Positions 1 through 12,400 of a stretch of 64,000 nt of DNA are shown piece by piece. A program made the position numbers and the translations under genes. Numbering within the stretch: position 1 is the stretch's first letter; the number at the start of each line of letters is the position of its first letter. The stretch spans positions 117,152 to 181,151 of the forward strand of contig QANZ01053924.1 in the NCBI GenBank assembly GCA_003254925.1, written 5' to 3'. This DNA comes from Chamaecrista fasciculata. Its lineage: Eukaryota > Streptophyta > Magnoliopsida > Fabales > Fabaceae. The notes beneath the pieces are model-generated. The model was not told where the DNA came from. It worked only from the letters and a program-made list of their open reading frames with translations, and did not search any database.

Positions 1-177
1 TTCTTAAGTAGGCTATATCTTTTGGTTTTAATTGGAAAACTTTTGCTTAGACAAGGAAAGTATTATATGTGCAATGTAAGTTGCTTCAAGCAATGCTTTG
101 TTATTCTGGTTTCTTTAAGCATATTATAAATTCAATTTTTTTTAAAGGTCCTGAATCCTCTTGGCTTTGTGTTGCAG

Positions 178-1941
178 ATCAAGCATTAGTTGGAAACAAT
201 GAGCCTGCAAAAAGGCAACGGAGATGGAATTCTGAAACAACTAAATCAGATTCACAAAGCACTACACCTGCCACCACACCCAAAAATGAGTCAGTTGCTC
301 TGAAACGCAACTTCTCAAGGTCTGATTCCTCAGCAGCTGATGATGCACCCAGGGATCGCATTGGTAAGTTGACATGTATCTTGACGTGGAGTTAAAAGTT
401 TGATTGTATTGTCCTGGGTTATGCTATGAAGCACTGATTGTTGCATTTCTAGTGTTGAATTAACAAATAATTAAGTTGACTGTAAGACTGCCAAATATGA
501 ATTACACTCTTTAAAGTTTTTCCTGTCAATTTTGTCCCTATTTTATACAATATTTTCAGTTCCATCCTAAATGGCATTGCCATCCAAATTAGTGATTAAG
601 AAAAATCTAATTTGTCTATCGCAGGGCAAGATTATCTTAATATTTGACCAAGTTTCATCAACCAGTCATAAGATTTGGCTTTTACAAAAATAACTACAAA
701 TGAATCTATGACACTCTTGCTCCAAAATATGTCAATTTCTGCACTTGGGGAACATAATTTGATCAATTTTGAAGATTGTTCGGATATTTGATCATCAAAT
801 TAGATTTTCACATCATTAATTTGAAAAATGTTAATACACATGACCATATTGAAATTCTTTTTAAACATCAGGAATGAAGTGACAGCAAACTTTGGCGTTG
901 AAATTGAAAATGGCCCAAAATTTTTGGATTAGAAAATATACTTTTTTTCTTAATTTTATTGCCATACACTTCCATATTTTTACACTAAACCTTGTGCAGA
1001 GCAAATTTTAGGCACTTAGACACTTGTCATCCACATTTCATGGAGATTTATTTTTGAAGATAAATAATTAGTCTCCCATTTCATTTCTTTTATACTTATG
1101 ATGATGATGATTATATTTCTTTCCATGCTGTATTCTCTAGATATGTTTTGAATAATGCTTTGTCATCATTCCTGTATGCCTTGTGTCTTCTTCAGCTTCT
1201 GATTTTTTAATCTAAAGAGCATATTTTATCTCTGGCAGTACCGCCGTCACAAAAGTCCCCAACTACATCCCTCAGGATTGATCGTTTTCTCCGGCCTTTT
1301 ACCCTGAAACAAGTTCAAGAGCTTTTAGGTAAAACTGGGGAAGTTGTCAGTTTTTGGATGGACCATATTAAGACCCATTGCTACGTCACTGTAAGATTTA
1401 ACTCTCTTCCACCAACTTGATTTTCTCCACAACATTATTGAGTTCTGCATATATTTCTGACTTTTAAGTACTTTTTTGGTAGTATTCATCAGTTGAAGAA
1501 GCTATTGAGACACGAAATGCTGTGTATAACCTGCAATGGCCTCCAAATGGGGGACGGCTCCTAGTTGCTGAGTATGTTGATCCTCAAGAAGTGAAAATGA
1601 AGTTAGAGCCTCCTCCAGTTCAAGCTGCGTCAGTGAGTGAGACTCTGACAGTTCCTCCTGTTCAACCCATCTCAAAGCCCGAGCCTTCTCGCCAGCATAG
1701 GGAGCAACCTCCAGTTCCTGCTACTCTCCCACCTCCACCACCATTGTCAAAGCTCCCTCCAGCTTCACGAGAACGGCTTCCTTCCCCACCACCTCTTCCA
1801 GAGAAAGTTGACCCACCTATTGTCACTCTAGATGATCTCTTTCGCAAAACCAGAGCAACCCCGAGGATATATTACTTACCTTTGTCTGAAGAACAAGTTG
1901 CAGCAAAACTTGCAGCACAGGGTAGAAGCTCCAAGCAGTAA
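178..1941 (+). CDS. Acinus-like protein, C-terminal part (ASAP splicing complex), 5' part outside window
   Basis: Three exons are visible: 178-363, 1239-1390 and 1483-1941 (stop). They join in frame: exon 1 ends with one base of a Val codon, completed at 1239, and the third join is in phase 0. The encoded tail begins with a low-complexity Ser/Thr-rich region containing an RQRRW motif. An RRM-like domain follows, from about LRIDRFLRPFTLKQVQELL through RLLVAEY. Next comes a Pro-rich linker (PPPVQ, PPLPEK). The extreme C-terminus, VTLDDLFRKTRATPRIYYLP, matches the RSB motif of Acinus. Known of the family: Acinus is a nuclear SAP-domain protein that binds SAP18 and RNPS1 (SR45 in plants) in the ASAP complex, acting in exon-junction-complex-linked splicing control. 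The SAP domain would lie upstream of base 1. Bases 1-177 read as intron, ending in the TTGCAG acceptor. The assignment is firm because RRM and RSB occur in the expected order. Confidence 0.9.
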
Positions 1942-4691
1942 GAGTTAGCGTAAAATGCTTCCCTGGCTGGATTTTATTAACCACCTTTATTCTTGGCAAA
2001 TAGCTTGTTAATGGTGTGGATCTATATTATAAATGCATTTCGGCAGGTCTATTGGCGTTTGCCTTGAGATGAAGTTGAGACTTTTAATTTTTCTAGTGTT
2101 AGAACGCCATAAACTAAGAGCCTCTTGAGTAGATAGGTTTCTTGTTTGTTTGAGCTAGTTTCAATGAACATTCTCCGCAACTTCTTCGGCTTTGATTATA
2201 AGATTGATGTCAGGTTACGCTAGCCATGTGATTATAATATGGAATCGTCAAGTTGATGGTACTCTTCTGTTGAATGTTAATTTTGTTCGCTTTATGGTTT
2301 TTTTTCATATACAAAAAAAAAAAAAAAAANAAAAAAAAAAAAAAAAAAAGTGTAGCTCACCTAGGTGGCCTGTTGTGTAAGTCTGTTGGTTGATTTTGCA
2401 ATCACATATAACAATGGCTTTTCATTTTTCGCTGGACTTGGCAGATTGAAATGCAATGTAAGGTTAGAAACTTGTTCGGTCCAAGAAAGTTAAAAAAAAT
2501 AATTGTTTACGAAAAAGGTCGGTTAAGAACTTGCCAGATAATTGGACCATTGTTAAATTTTTGTTGGTTCTTTCTTTTTTTTGAAAAAAAAAAAAATTGA
2601 AAGTAGACATGGAAATTAGATGAAAGAACTGAAACTTCATCAGCAACTAATCAAAACTTATCAAACTTCGAAAAGAGTCTTCAACTCTTCATCAAACGAC
2701 AATGGATGGGAAGTATTGAGAACCGCAATGAACAGAGGAAATGGAGATGAGAGAATATGGAAAGTATGAAAAAAAAAAAAGTTTATTGTATCAATGCTGA
2801 AGGTTCCTTGATTTTTGGAAAATGTGTTTGAGGTTTTTTTTTTGGGTCGAAGTGTTTTACTTTTATCTCATTGACACTCAAACGGGCCAGGTCAAGCTGG
2901 TTTGACTCGGCCCATGACGGGTCGACATGTTAAACGCATTGTGGTGGACCGATCTATTTATAAATATGCCAAATAATAAATGTTCATACTCATTTACTTT
3001 GGCCTGCATGTTAATAATTTTTTTTTTCATAAAACAATTTTTAATTAAAATTTATAAAATAACAACAATTTTACGATTGTTAAAAAAAAATTTATGAAGA
3101 CTCTTTCCTTAAAATTTGAATCATTAAAAAAAATAAATTCATAGTAATTATAATTTGTAAGGAAAAACATTAATAATATAATTAACAAATATAATATATA
3201 TATATATATATATGTATATGTGTGTGTGTGTGTGATCATGAAATAATAAGACAATGCATTATATAGTTAGGACTATTTTTTAATCATAAAAAAAGAACTT
3301 CATTGTAAGGAATGATTTATATAATAAAGGGCCAAGTTTCACAAGAGTATCTTAGTCAATTTAGTTTATAAAATAATTTCATTTCATTAAAATATATATG
3401 ATATTTTCACTCCCTTAAATGAAAATAATGAAAAAGTATAGAAGTACATATGTTATTCTTAGGAATTAGGACTATTTTTTAAAACCACATATCAGAAGGA
3501 GAATATACATTTTAGAATTCATGTTCTTATGATTATTTTTCTATTGTGTATCAAACACTCTTTATGGTTTAGTTTTTAAATAATGCATTGTAATTTTTTT
3601 AGTTTCTCATAAATATTATTTACTGAAAAATAAATTCTATTCGAGGAATCATCACTTTTCTCAATGAAGATCTTGACCCGATCCCTAATATCTGAATTTG
3701 ACAACTCTAGTATTAATTGACAATAATAGTACAAGCCATCTTATGTTACTTGGAAGTTACTTAGATATATTTATTATAAATATAATTCGTACAAAAGTAA
3801 GACAAAGTCAAATACAATACAAACGAAAACAACGTAAAAATAGTCAATCCCTTCCTAGCATAAACAACAACACTAGACATGATATCAACTAACGAAGGTG
3901 GGGGGTTTACAACCCATCCAAGAGGACTCATCCTCGTTTTAGACAAATTGGCAAGATAATCAACTGCCAAGTTAGCGGATCTAGGGATCAAACTAAAGCT
4001 ACAACCATCTAAAAAACATAAAACATAAATAAAGTCATTTAAAAGAGACAAACCCTTCCAAACATGACAACAGACAACCCAAATGGTTGTTCTAAAAAAA
4101 GACATAAACAGACTCAAAGCAACAATAATAAGATAATAAAACGAAACAATTTCATGGAAGAGCACCCAAAAATCAGGACCAAACCAAGAAGCCGTTGTGG
4201 AAGTTAGAAGCTGTCGTGGAATGCATGCTTAGTCCAGATTCGCCGCCACAGAACGCCGCCATGGGAGTCTTGAAACAGCGACGGCCCAAAGTTTCACTTA
4301 GAAAAACTCTCACGGCGAAGAGGATTTTCTCTCACGAATAAGAGGTTTTAAAAGAAAGAGAATTCTTGGTCACGGTTAAGAAAATTTGTTATTACTCCAA
4401 CCTATCCCTAATTATTGGTCACATATTAAAAGAAAGAGAATTCTTAGAGGACACACTTTAATTAAATGATGAGACAAAAAAATGTGAAAAGATTGGAAGA
4501 TGGCATTAAAAATAACAATTTCTATCACCTATTTCAATATTTTATTATTACTATCGTGATCATTTTTTATGTATTATATCATACAAGCCACAGGGATAGG
4601 ACATATAATACCTGCATGCATAAAATGAGTATATATGCATGCATAGACCTAATTAGTAAATTTCAAATATATATATATATATATATATATC
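1942..4691. other. 3' UTR and intergenic, AT-rich with simple repeats
   Basis: The 3' UTR of the Acinus-like gene probably runs to about 2300. A poly-A tract of about 40 bases interrupted by N at 2330 follows. After that come AT-rich DNA, a TA/TG microsatellite near 3194-3233, and the LINE-derived fragment listed separately. A 19-20 base direct repeat (TTAAAAGAAAGAGAATTCTT) occurs near 4348 and again near 4427. A TA tract at about 4668-4690 abuts the end of the next gene. I see no other gene. Confidence 0.6.
3762..4320 (-). mobile_element. LINE-derived RNase H fragment, copy 1 (degraded)
   Basis: The minus strand reads an open frame (4165-3761) ending in an RNase H-like segment with the signature SLIPRSANLAVDYLANLS, as in the RVT_3/RNase H domains near the 3' end of plant L1-type LINEs. 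The DNA is clearly homologous to 15715-16250: it shares the stretches reading DGCSFS, RSAN and DIMSSVVVYAR, and the non-coding part with TAGTCCAGA-TCGCC. This copy lacks a recognisable poly-A tail and a clean target-site duplication, so it is older or more eroded than the copy at 15.7 kb. Confidence 0.65.
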
Positions 4692-7174
4692 TCAACCTTT
4701 CATTGCTTTCCTCATAATAAAATCTCTGATAAAGAGAGGCAGATGGTACATGATGGCCATGATGAAAGAGTAATGACCATAGGAGAACCATGCTGGTGGT
4801 TTCTTTTTCAAGATAGCTTCTACGGTCTGTTTGGCAAATTCATCAGTGGGAGTGGACTTCGATTTCTGAGAAAAATAGACTCTCTCTCTGATCACTGCTT
4901 GAAAAGGCTTGAATATCTTCCATTCAGGCATCTTCTTGTAGCTATCTATGGCAGAATTTGCAATATTTGACTTTATAGCTCCAGGTGCAACAATTACAAC
5001 ATCAATTCCAAAATGGCTCAGTTCCAATCTGTGTATATATATAAGTAAATTAATTATTTGGTATCAAAGCGGGATTGATCCTAGAGATCAACAACTGAAT
5101 ATCGTTTAAACAAAGTCTCGTGCAGATACGAGATCTTTTGAACATAGCCATTCAGTTATATTTTTGTTGGGAGATTCTCCTACCATAATCATATGAGCAA
5201 TATGTACCGGTAGAGTTTGAATTAATTAGTCAAGGTAGAGTCTCAAAGACGGGGCATGCAACAAAAAAATAATAATTATTTGGTCCTCAAAAGATAATAA
5301 GTTTCTTAATTTAATCTCAATGAAATTGTAGAATTTAATTCTTGAAAGATGTAATTAATTACAATCAATTTAGTCCGTTGGTTAATATATTAATTTAAAT
5401 TTAACGGTGAAAATATTTTTTAACATTAATTTTTAAATATAATGTCAACTAAATTTAGAATTATGTCAAATTTATCATTAAATTTTAGTTAGCGCCTTTA
5501 ACAAATTAAATTGATTAATCTACCATCTTTCAAGGAACAAATAATTAATTTTCTCTCTCTCTCTATATATATATATATTCATATAATTTAAGCAATTAAG
5601 ATGGATTTGATATAAAGAAATCTTAATTAAAGACAAGATTGAAGGGAATTAATTAAAATGATATTACCTTAGGGTATCTGATAAAGCATGAAGAGCAGCT
5701 TTGGATGCAGTATAAGCACCTGACCATGGTCCTGGGGCCATAGCAATAACACTGCCTATGTTCACAATCTTTCCTTGTTTTCTAGTTGCCATATGAGGAA
5801 CAACAGCTTGAATCATCCTCAACGAACCTAAAACCAAACATATATATAACTTCTAATTTAATATATAATTAAACGCCTTAGCTTGATTATATATATGGTT
5901 TCCATCAAATTAAAAAAACTAGGTGATTAATTAATTGGATCCTTTATAATCCAAATAGGGTCATGTTTCAGAGAACATGAACAAACTTGCTCGCTGAAAT
6001 TCCCGTCAAAAAGTATTGTTGTAAATTTTTTATTTATTTAAAAAGGCACTGATTTTGTGTTTTTACAAATGTTTTTTATTTGTGATCATCAGATTATTGT
6101 ATCTACTATTAGTCACTACTATTCACTAAATATGAGTACCCTCTCTAATATTTTAAACTTAAGTTTCTCATAACACTAACCTTTCACTAAATCTAACATT
6201 CCTTGACTTAAAAAGCACTATAACTAAGAAAAGAAAAAGAAATGGAAAATTTGAAATATACTATATATGTTGTTAATTTTGTCAACTAATATATAATGTT
6301 ACATTTAAAAAGATACAAATGATGCTTTCTACCAAAAAAAAACTTAAAACCTACAAATTAAAGGATTTATTTTTAAGATAGAAATCATACAATCCATAAA
6401 GAAGAGTTTATTGTTGGTGGGAATGTGATATTTTCATTCATATGTATTTGTTTATTGTTTTCCATCGATTTATATTTTTGCTATATATGGGCAGATTTAT
6501 GAACTTTGCAGTCATTTAAATTGTAAAAGGTAGAGTCAAGAGAATGTGCATGAAGGTTTGGGTTTATCAATCCCTATCCTCATTGTTTGGCATATATATG
6601 ATATTGTGATCTTATCATCAACTCTTGTGTATATGTTGCGGTTCAATCTCCTATTTAGGACAATTTTTTTGTTTTCTTTGTATTTCAATGGCCAAAAAAA
6701 GATGATTTTTTGACTTTGTTAGAAAAATAATTGCAGAGATCGAGAGAATTACAGTGTAGTGAAGATGAACAACTAGAATTATTAATTCTTAATACTAATT
6801 TGTTATGATAGGAAGTTAATAAGTTACCAACCAAAAACGTTGGTATCAAAGGTGTGGTGGATAGCAGAGAGAGGAAGCTCAGCGAGTGGGCCCACGCACT
6901 GAACTCCAGCGTTGTTGACGAGGATGTCGATCCGACCGTACCTTTCTAAAACATTCTCGACCGTTCGATTCACGCTCTCATCGGACTGCACATCTAGCTC
7001 TTGCAAGAACAACCTCGGATGTTCCTCCAGCTCCGCCATCGACCACCGTGACCTGCTCGTCGCCGCCACCTTACACCCACTCGCCGCGAAGGCGCGTGAA
7101 AGCGCGTGGCCTATACCTCCCTGAGAGCATCCTGTGATCAGAACTACCTGTTCATGAATATTAATATTTTCCAT
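4692..7174 (-). CDS. Short-chain dehydrogenase/reductase, AYR1-like (NADPH-dependent 1-acyldihydroxyacetone phosphate reductase type)
   Basis: Exons on the minus strand are 7174-6832, 5827-5668 and 5028-4692, giving 279 residues in one frame. This is a classical SDR. The cofactor motif TGCSQGGIG lies at residues 14-22 and NNAG at 87-90. The catalytic set is Ser140 (NIGS), Tyr153 and Lys157 (YTASK), with normal spacing. [10 protein letters not shown] follows, then a hydrophobic C-terminal stretch ([16 protein letters not shown]) that could associate with membrane. Known of the family: plant and fungal relatives reduce acyl-DHAP or related carbonyl lipids at the ER or lipid droplets. The exact substrate here is inferred. 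I chose the ATG at 7174 ([11 protein letters not shown]) over one 21 bases upstream because the motif then sits close to the N-terminus, as is usual. The intron 1 donor must be G|GTTGGT to keep frame; the better-looking GTAACT 4 bases downstream would break it. Both introns carry AT-rich repeat debris. Confidence 0.87.
5260..5560. repeat. Degraded inverted-repeat element inside the SDR intron
   Basis: Left sequence AATTATTTGGTCCTCAAAAG (about 5272) pairs imperfectly with the reverse complement of the right end (CTTTCAAGGAACAAATAATT, ending about 5551). The interior contains a second imperfect pair around CTTGAAAGATG and CATCTTTCAAG. The layout resembles the GGTCC-type long-TIR MULEs found intact at 32-49 kb, but I cannot read a target-site duplication. 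Confidence 0.3.
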
Positions 7175-8656
7175 ATATAGACAAAAAACGACCAAGTCTT
7201 AACCGAAAGATGTGTCGTTTTAGTGAGTTCTTCTTCTCTGATATGAGATTTCAGAGCTGTGGAATAATTAATCTCTTCATGATATATTGCTTGATTGAAA
7301 TTAGGGGCTTACTTATGTTAGGTGGCTGCTTCAGAGACATTTAATTACCTTTTAATTATGTAGTACGTGTTTCTGCGCTAAGTAATTAATTAAATAAGAG
7401 ATGTTATTATGTATTGTAATCCGACATTATTTCGGCTTTTGGTTAATGAATTAGGTTATACTAATATAAAAAAAATAGTTTGGTTTTAATGAATTAGAGA
7501 CTCATTGAAGAGTTATACCATAGTTTGGTTTTAATGGCCGCCTGTTTGGGTGAATCGACACTGCTAAATAGTTATTGTTTTTTTTTTTGGTATTTTAAAA
7601 GTTTAGGTGAGTTGGACCCCGGGGGCTCACCAAGGCCAGGGCAGGCCTCAAGGCTCTATGAGCGCTTACAGAGGTACAAATAGTTATTGTTTTGTTCATT
7701 CAAAAAGTTGCGTCTGCCTAAGATGGTGATGAGTTCGAGGTGTAATTTTCTCGTNGCTCACTTTACTCACTCAACTCAACCATCTAAATACAATTTTCTA
7801 CAACCTTTTTCTTCTTGCGGTGGCCAAATTCTTTGTTAACTTACTAATTTAAAAATAAAATAAAAACTTTGGCCACCAGGAAAGGACGCTCAAAACCTAT
7901 AATATCAAATCAAACTAAAGTGGAAGTAAACCAAATTAAACTAAAAACTAATTATTATACTTTGAAAATTAAAAAATTGATCAACCATGAGAACACTAGC
8001 TGAAAAGTATTACTAACCTTAGATGGTAACCTTTATATATTTCATACAATAAAATAATTGGTAATTTAGGTTGTTTAGTCTAGATAAACTAAGTTACATC
8101 ATAACTTTCCATCAACGAAAAAAAAAGCTACATCATAACTTATCCAGCACTTCAAAAATTATAGAAATCCAACCTTTAAAAGAGAACAAGATATTGCATT
8201 CTTGCCGCTTAATATCAACAAGTATGGCTATAAATTAATTTTTAAGGCAAGTACAGTATTAGATTGAGGGGTACTACTGCTGCTTGTGTTGCAAACTTGC
8301 AATAATATATATACTGATCACAAAGCGTACTATGGTTAAATTATATCAGTACTTACTATGGAATACAAACTTAAATCTCTGAACAAAGAAAAGACAGAAA
8401 TAAAAAATAAAAAGCAGTAAAATGAAGTTATGAACTTATCATAAATAAAAACGAAACAGTATATTGTCCCATTTTTTAACCTGTTTCACCAGATATTGCC
8501 TAAAATGGGACCCTCTTACATAAAAACTTTCAGGGATATTTCGTGTACTGTACTCAGTGTATCATCATTTCATCGCATTAATATTGTACACCAAATATGA
8601 AAGAAACAGAGGAGACAGACACCATAGGATAAACACATTCTCTATCTCTTTTACTT
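7175..8656. other. Intergenic, divergent promoters region
   Basis: This lies between the divergently transcribed SDR gene (-) and RING-H2 gene (+). It is AT-rich. A GC-richer patch at about 7540-7690 (containing CCCCGGGGGCTCACC) looks like low-copy repeat debris. A single N sits at 7755. I see no gene. Confidence 0.5.
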
Positions 8657-8663
8657 TATAAAT
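8657..8663 (+). promoter_or_regulatory. Putative TATA box of the RING-H2 gene
   Basis: TATAAAT lies 53 bases upstream of the ATG at 8710. No other TATA-like motif is as well placed, so transcription probably starts around 8690, leaving a very short 5' UTR. Confidence 0.5.
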
Positions 8664-8709
8664 CTTATAAAGAATATACACACATTCATCATTTTTTTTG
8701 TGTATAATC

Positions 8710-9249
8710 ATGAAGTCTCTCTCTGATTTCTTGTTCAATCTTTACGCCAAGATCATAGTTTTATTGGCTTTCCTTATGATAGAAATCATCGTCCTCATTC
8801 GAAACCTCAAGTCGTCGTCATCATCATCATCATCATCATCATCTTCTTCACACACCACAAATTCATCAATCTCCATGACTCAATATCTTCAACTCATCGA
8901 AGAGAAAAACCCCACGATTTGTTTCACCAAAAGATCGTCAAATTCAAAACAGAGCAAAACAGAGAAGGTAGATTGCAGAGTGTGCTTGTGTGAGCTTGAA
9001 GAAGGCGAGAAAGTAAGAAGCTTGAGATGTAAACACACATTTCATAAGGATTGCTTGGATCAATGGTTGCTTCAGTATCATTGGGCCACGTGTCCTCTCT
9101 GTAGGAACAGAGTTTTGCCAGATGATGATGTGATTAAGTATCGGGATCAGGTAGATTATGATGGGAACATGGATGATTATGATGATGATCATCGTGATCA
9201 TGTTCATCATGTTGTGTCATTGATGTTTGCATTGCACAGATGTCTATGA
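8710..9249 (+). CDS. Membrane-anchored RING-H2 finger protein (ATL/RHA-like E3 ubiquitin ligase)
   Basis: Intronless, 179 residues. The N-terminus carries one hydrophobic segment (about residues 11-30, KIIVLLAFLMIEIIVLI). A run of about 13 Ser encoded by TCA/TCT/TCG repeats follows. A RING-H2 domain spans residues 89-131: CRVC, then C-x-H-x2-H-x2-C (CKHTFHKDC), then CPLC. The tail is Asp/His-rich (DDYDDDHRDHVHH). Known of the family: such single-TM RING-H2 proteins are E3 ubiquitin ligases, often stress-inducible and short-lived. Spacing between the fourth and fifth ligands is normal and Trp follows the sixth ligand (DQW), so E2 binding is plausible. The frame is open four codons further upstream but with no ATG, so 8710 is the start. 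The substrate is unknown. A canonical GLD motif is not obvious, so I call it ATL/RHA-like rather than a named member. Confidence 0.88.
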   Translation: MKSLSDFLFNLYAKIIVLLAFLMIEIIVLIRNLKSSSSSSSSSSSSSHTTNSSISMTQYLQLIEEKNPTICFTKRSSNSKQSKTEKVDCRVCLCELEEGEKVRSLRCKHTFHKDCLDQWLLQYHWATCPLCRNRVLPDDDVIKYRDQVDYDGNMDDYDDDHRDHVHHVVSLMFALHRCL

Positions 9250-9398
9250 AACTTAATTCATGAATTTCTTATTGTTTTTGTTTACAGAGGGATTTAATCT
9301 TCTTTACCTTCTGGGATTCCTCAGAAGATTAGTGATGATCATGATTCATGTCTAACATCTGCGAGATCTTTTTATGAAGACTATGTGGTAAACTGTAC

Positions 9399-9404
9399 AA
9401 TAAA
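9399..9404 (+). terminator. Putative polyadenylation signal of the RING-H2 gene
   Basis: AATAAA lies 150 bases after the stop codon at 9249, a normal distance for a plant 3' UTR. Confidence 0.4.
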
Positions 9405-12400
9405 AATTCAAACTTTTCATTACTCTTTGCTCTTGTGCTAGCTACATGCATGACTCTAGTGATTAGTGATTACTAATAGAGTAAATTAATAATTCGATTC
9501 TTGATAATTTGATCTCTAAAAAATTAAAATATATAACTCAGGTGTTGTTTGAAAGAACTAAATGATCTGAAAGAGTAATTACGGTTGAGTTATCATTTAC
9601 TAATGAATATATTATTTTATTCTTTCAGGATGTAAACAGTATATTATTAATTGTCAACTCAATAATCTTTTAAAAGTTAAATTATTAATTTACTCTTACT
9701 AATATTATCATCTAGGCATGTACTTCAGATTTTTGGAGAGAATGATGAGGTGGATCTTGGGATAAAGTTCGGGAAAAACGATGGGGTTTCTAATCAATTG
9801 TCGTCAAGTTCACGTTAAAATATCTGGAGAAGATATTTTTGGACATGAAAGTGTTGAGTACATTATATTCTTCTAAATCAGGGAAATATTGTAGAGATGA
9901 TAAGTGAAAACTGAAAACTACTCTATGAATAGATTGAGATGAGTTATTTGGATTTGACACAATAAAACACACACTAATCGACTATATCTATGGTGTGTAT
10001 AATAAGTTTTGAATAGTTTACAATTTTCAAAAAATATAGATAGTAAAATTGCACCGATCAACAAGAGTTTACAATTTTCTCAGTATAAAAAATAGATAGT
10101 AAAATTGTGATAAGTATAATTATAGTGATAAGTAGGTAGGTGGAGAAGTTAGAAGATTTAAATGAGAGAAAAAGGGACTTCTCAGTCCTTTATTTATGTT
10201 AGAGTTGCACTTTTTGGCCGCTACAGCAATCTGAGACTGAGCGACTTTAATTTGTTGTAATGAGAATAAGTCCCTACAAGCAAGAAAGTCACATGAAAGA
10301 GCACGAGCTTTTGCTTTGTCTATGGAACTTCAAAAGGGCGATTCAAAAGGTAAGAAGAAAGCTACGTTGCATGCACTCAACAAAATAAGAATATATAGTC
10401 ACATACACACGCACACAAGCGAGTAAATTATTGATTTAATCTTTTGATTATATAGATGTTATTATTTTACTCTTATAAATTTGGAGAAAGATTATTTTTT
10501 GGTTTATAATTTTGTATTGGATCAACAATGAGTTTTTAAATAATTAAAATATACATATAAGAGTATAAATATTATAAACCATATAAATCTTTTGGTTTAT
10601 AATTTTAGTCTTAAGAAATAATTTAATCACAAAAACATATATTTAAAAAAGTTAGAGTATAAATATTATAATAAACATATAAAATATTGAATCTCTATGA
10701 AACTTATCAACTAATAAGGAAAGTAGCAGTTTCATGTTCAGTAATTAAGCCTTTACTTTAAGCTAGATGAATCTAAATATCTTAAAATTTTGAGTGAAAA
10801 ATATAAATATATATAAAATTATGAAAATAATTTTTTTTTTATATAACAATGAAAAGAATTTATTTATGTCACCTACTCTACATATATATCTTAAAATGCA
10901 TTATTTTGACTTCGTACACTATCTTTTATTTGCCATCCTTTATTTTATTATTTCCCTAAAATGGAAGGCATTTGATTTCCCGTACTTATATTTATCAAAT
11001 ATTTAGTATTTTTAATATTTTTCCATGTAAATTAATAATAAACTACAATTAAACTACAGATATTGATTAAAATATTAATAAGTTTAGTTTTACAAATAGT
11101 TAGTAAATTATTTCTCTAAAAAGAAGGCAAGTTTGACATTCATCTAAACTACATATTTTTTAATATAGTACATTCATAAACTTTAACCGGCCATAAATAT
11201 AAATGTTAGCATGGTTTCATGTTTCATGATTAATTAAGTTATATTACTTTTTATTACGCAAGTGTTTTGAAATTTGTTGAAGACAAAAATATCTAATTAT
11301 TCTAAACAAACTGTCTTTTATGGTAATTTAACTAATACTTAAAGACAAAAAAAATTAAATTATCTAAAATTATTCTTTTTCTTAATTGGTCTCGTAATTA
11401 AATTTAGTAATAAAAATTAATTAAAAACTTTACACGGCAAATAATTAAAAATATGACAGTTTAACTAAACTGTTTATAAGTTTTAGTGATATGGGTTAAA
11501 GTGTTTAGTCACATCTCATGTAACTCTATCATTGTAGGCTACTTTCTTACTGATTTAGTTATAACTTATATATATGTATATATTATTTAAGAATAATCTT
11601 ATTCACTCTCTCTTTCCTTTATTATGATTCTTTTTTAGCTTTCATTTACTTTTATTTTAATGAGATACATTCATTTGTAGTAGAAGTAAGTTGAGACTTG
11701 AGCTAGCGCTCAAACATTTAACTTCTGCAAATCATTCATTTCCTTGTATTGTATGTATTTTGAAACAGACGTTTTTTTTTTTTAATTATATTTCTAGCAA
11801 GTAGTTAAGCTATCTTAATCTCAATTAACTTAATATCTACAATAAAGACTTTAGGTGTTAGGTCTATTACTAATTACTTCTATCTCATTTGTTAATTAAA
11901 ACAAGCTAGACACTGGATTAGTTATGTCTAAACTTGCTTGTTTCATATGAAGCATGAAATATATCTTTAGGTAAACAAATTAATTAATTAATTAATATAT
12001 TAATTAAGAAAACAAGTCACAATCGACTATATATATATATATATATATATGGTAGGACCAAAGTTGAGGATGACACTATTGAATGAGCAGAGGTAGATGA
12101 CCAATTCAATACTGGCATGCCTTGCTTTTATTTCTTCAATTTATACTTATTTTAGACGCATGAACTATTATATTGATAACAATAATTTGTGAAGCTAATA
12201 AAAAGTTATGATTTTTTTAATCACGTTATGGCTCTTCCACTAAACCCAATTTTCATGAATGATTTACTCTTTAATTTAGAAACCACGGAGATATATAATA
12301 TAATATATAGCTGAAGTTGGGATTTTTGTTTGTTTGGTAATGGATGTGGATCCCCGCTTACCCTATTTTTTGGTTGTTTGAATGAGACAGCTTTAAATGT

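Noticed and set aside
3045..3254. 69-codon minus-strand frame over a TA/TG microsatellite
   Set aside because: Composition is produced by the microsatellite and flanking AT-rich DNA.
5057..5075. TGGTATCAAAGCGGG, a primer-binding-site-like sequence in the SDR intron
   Set aside because: It resembles the tRNA-iMet PBS of plant LTR elements, but I found no LTR pair or coding motif around it. At most it is a fossil fragment.
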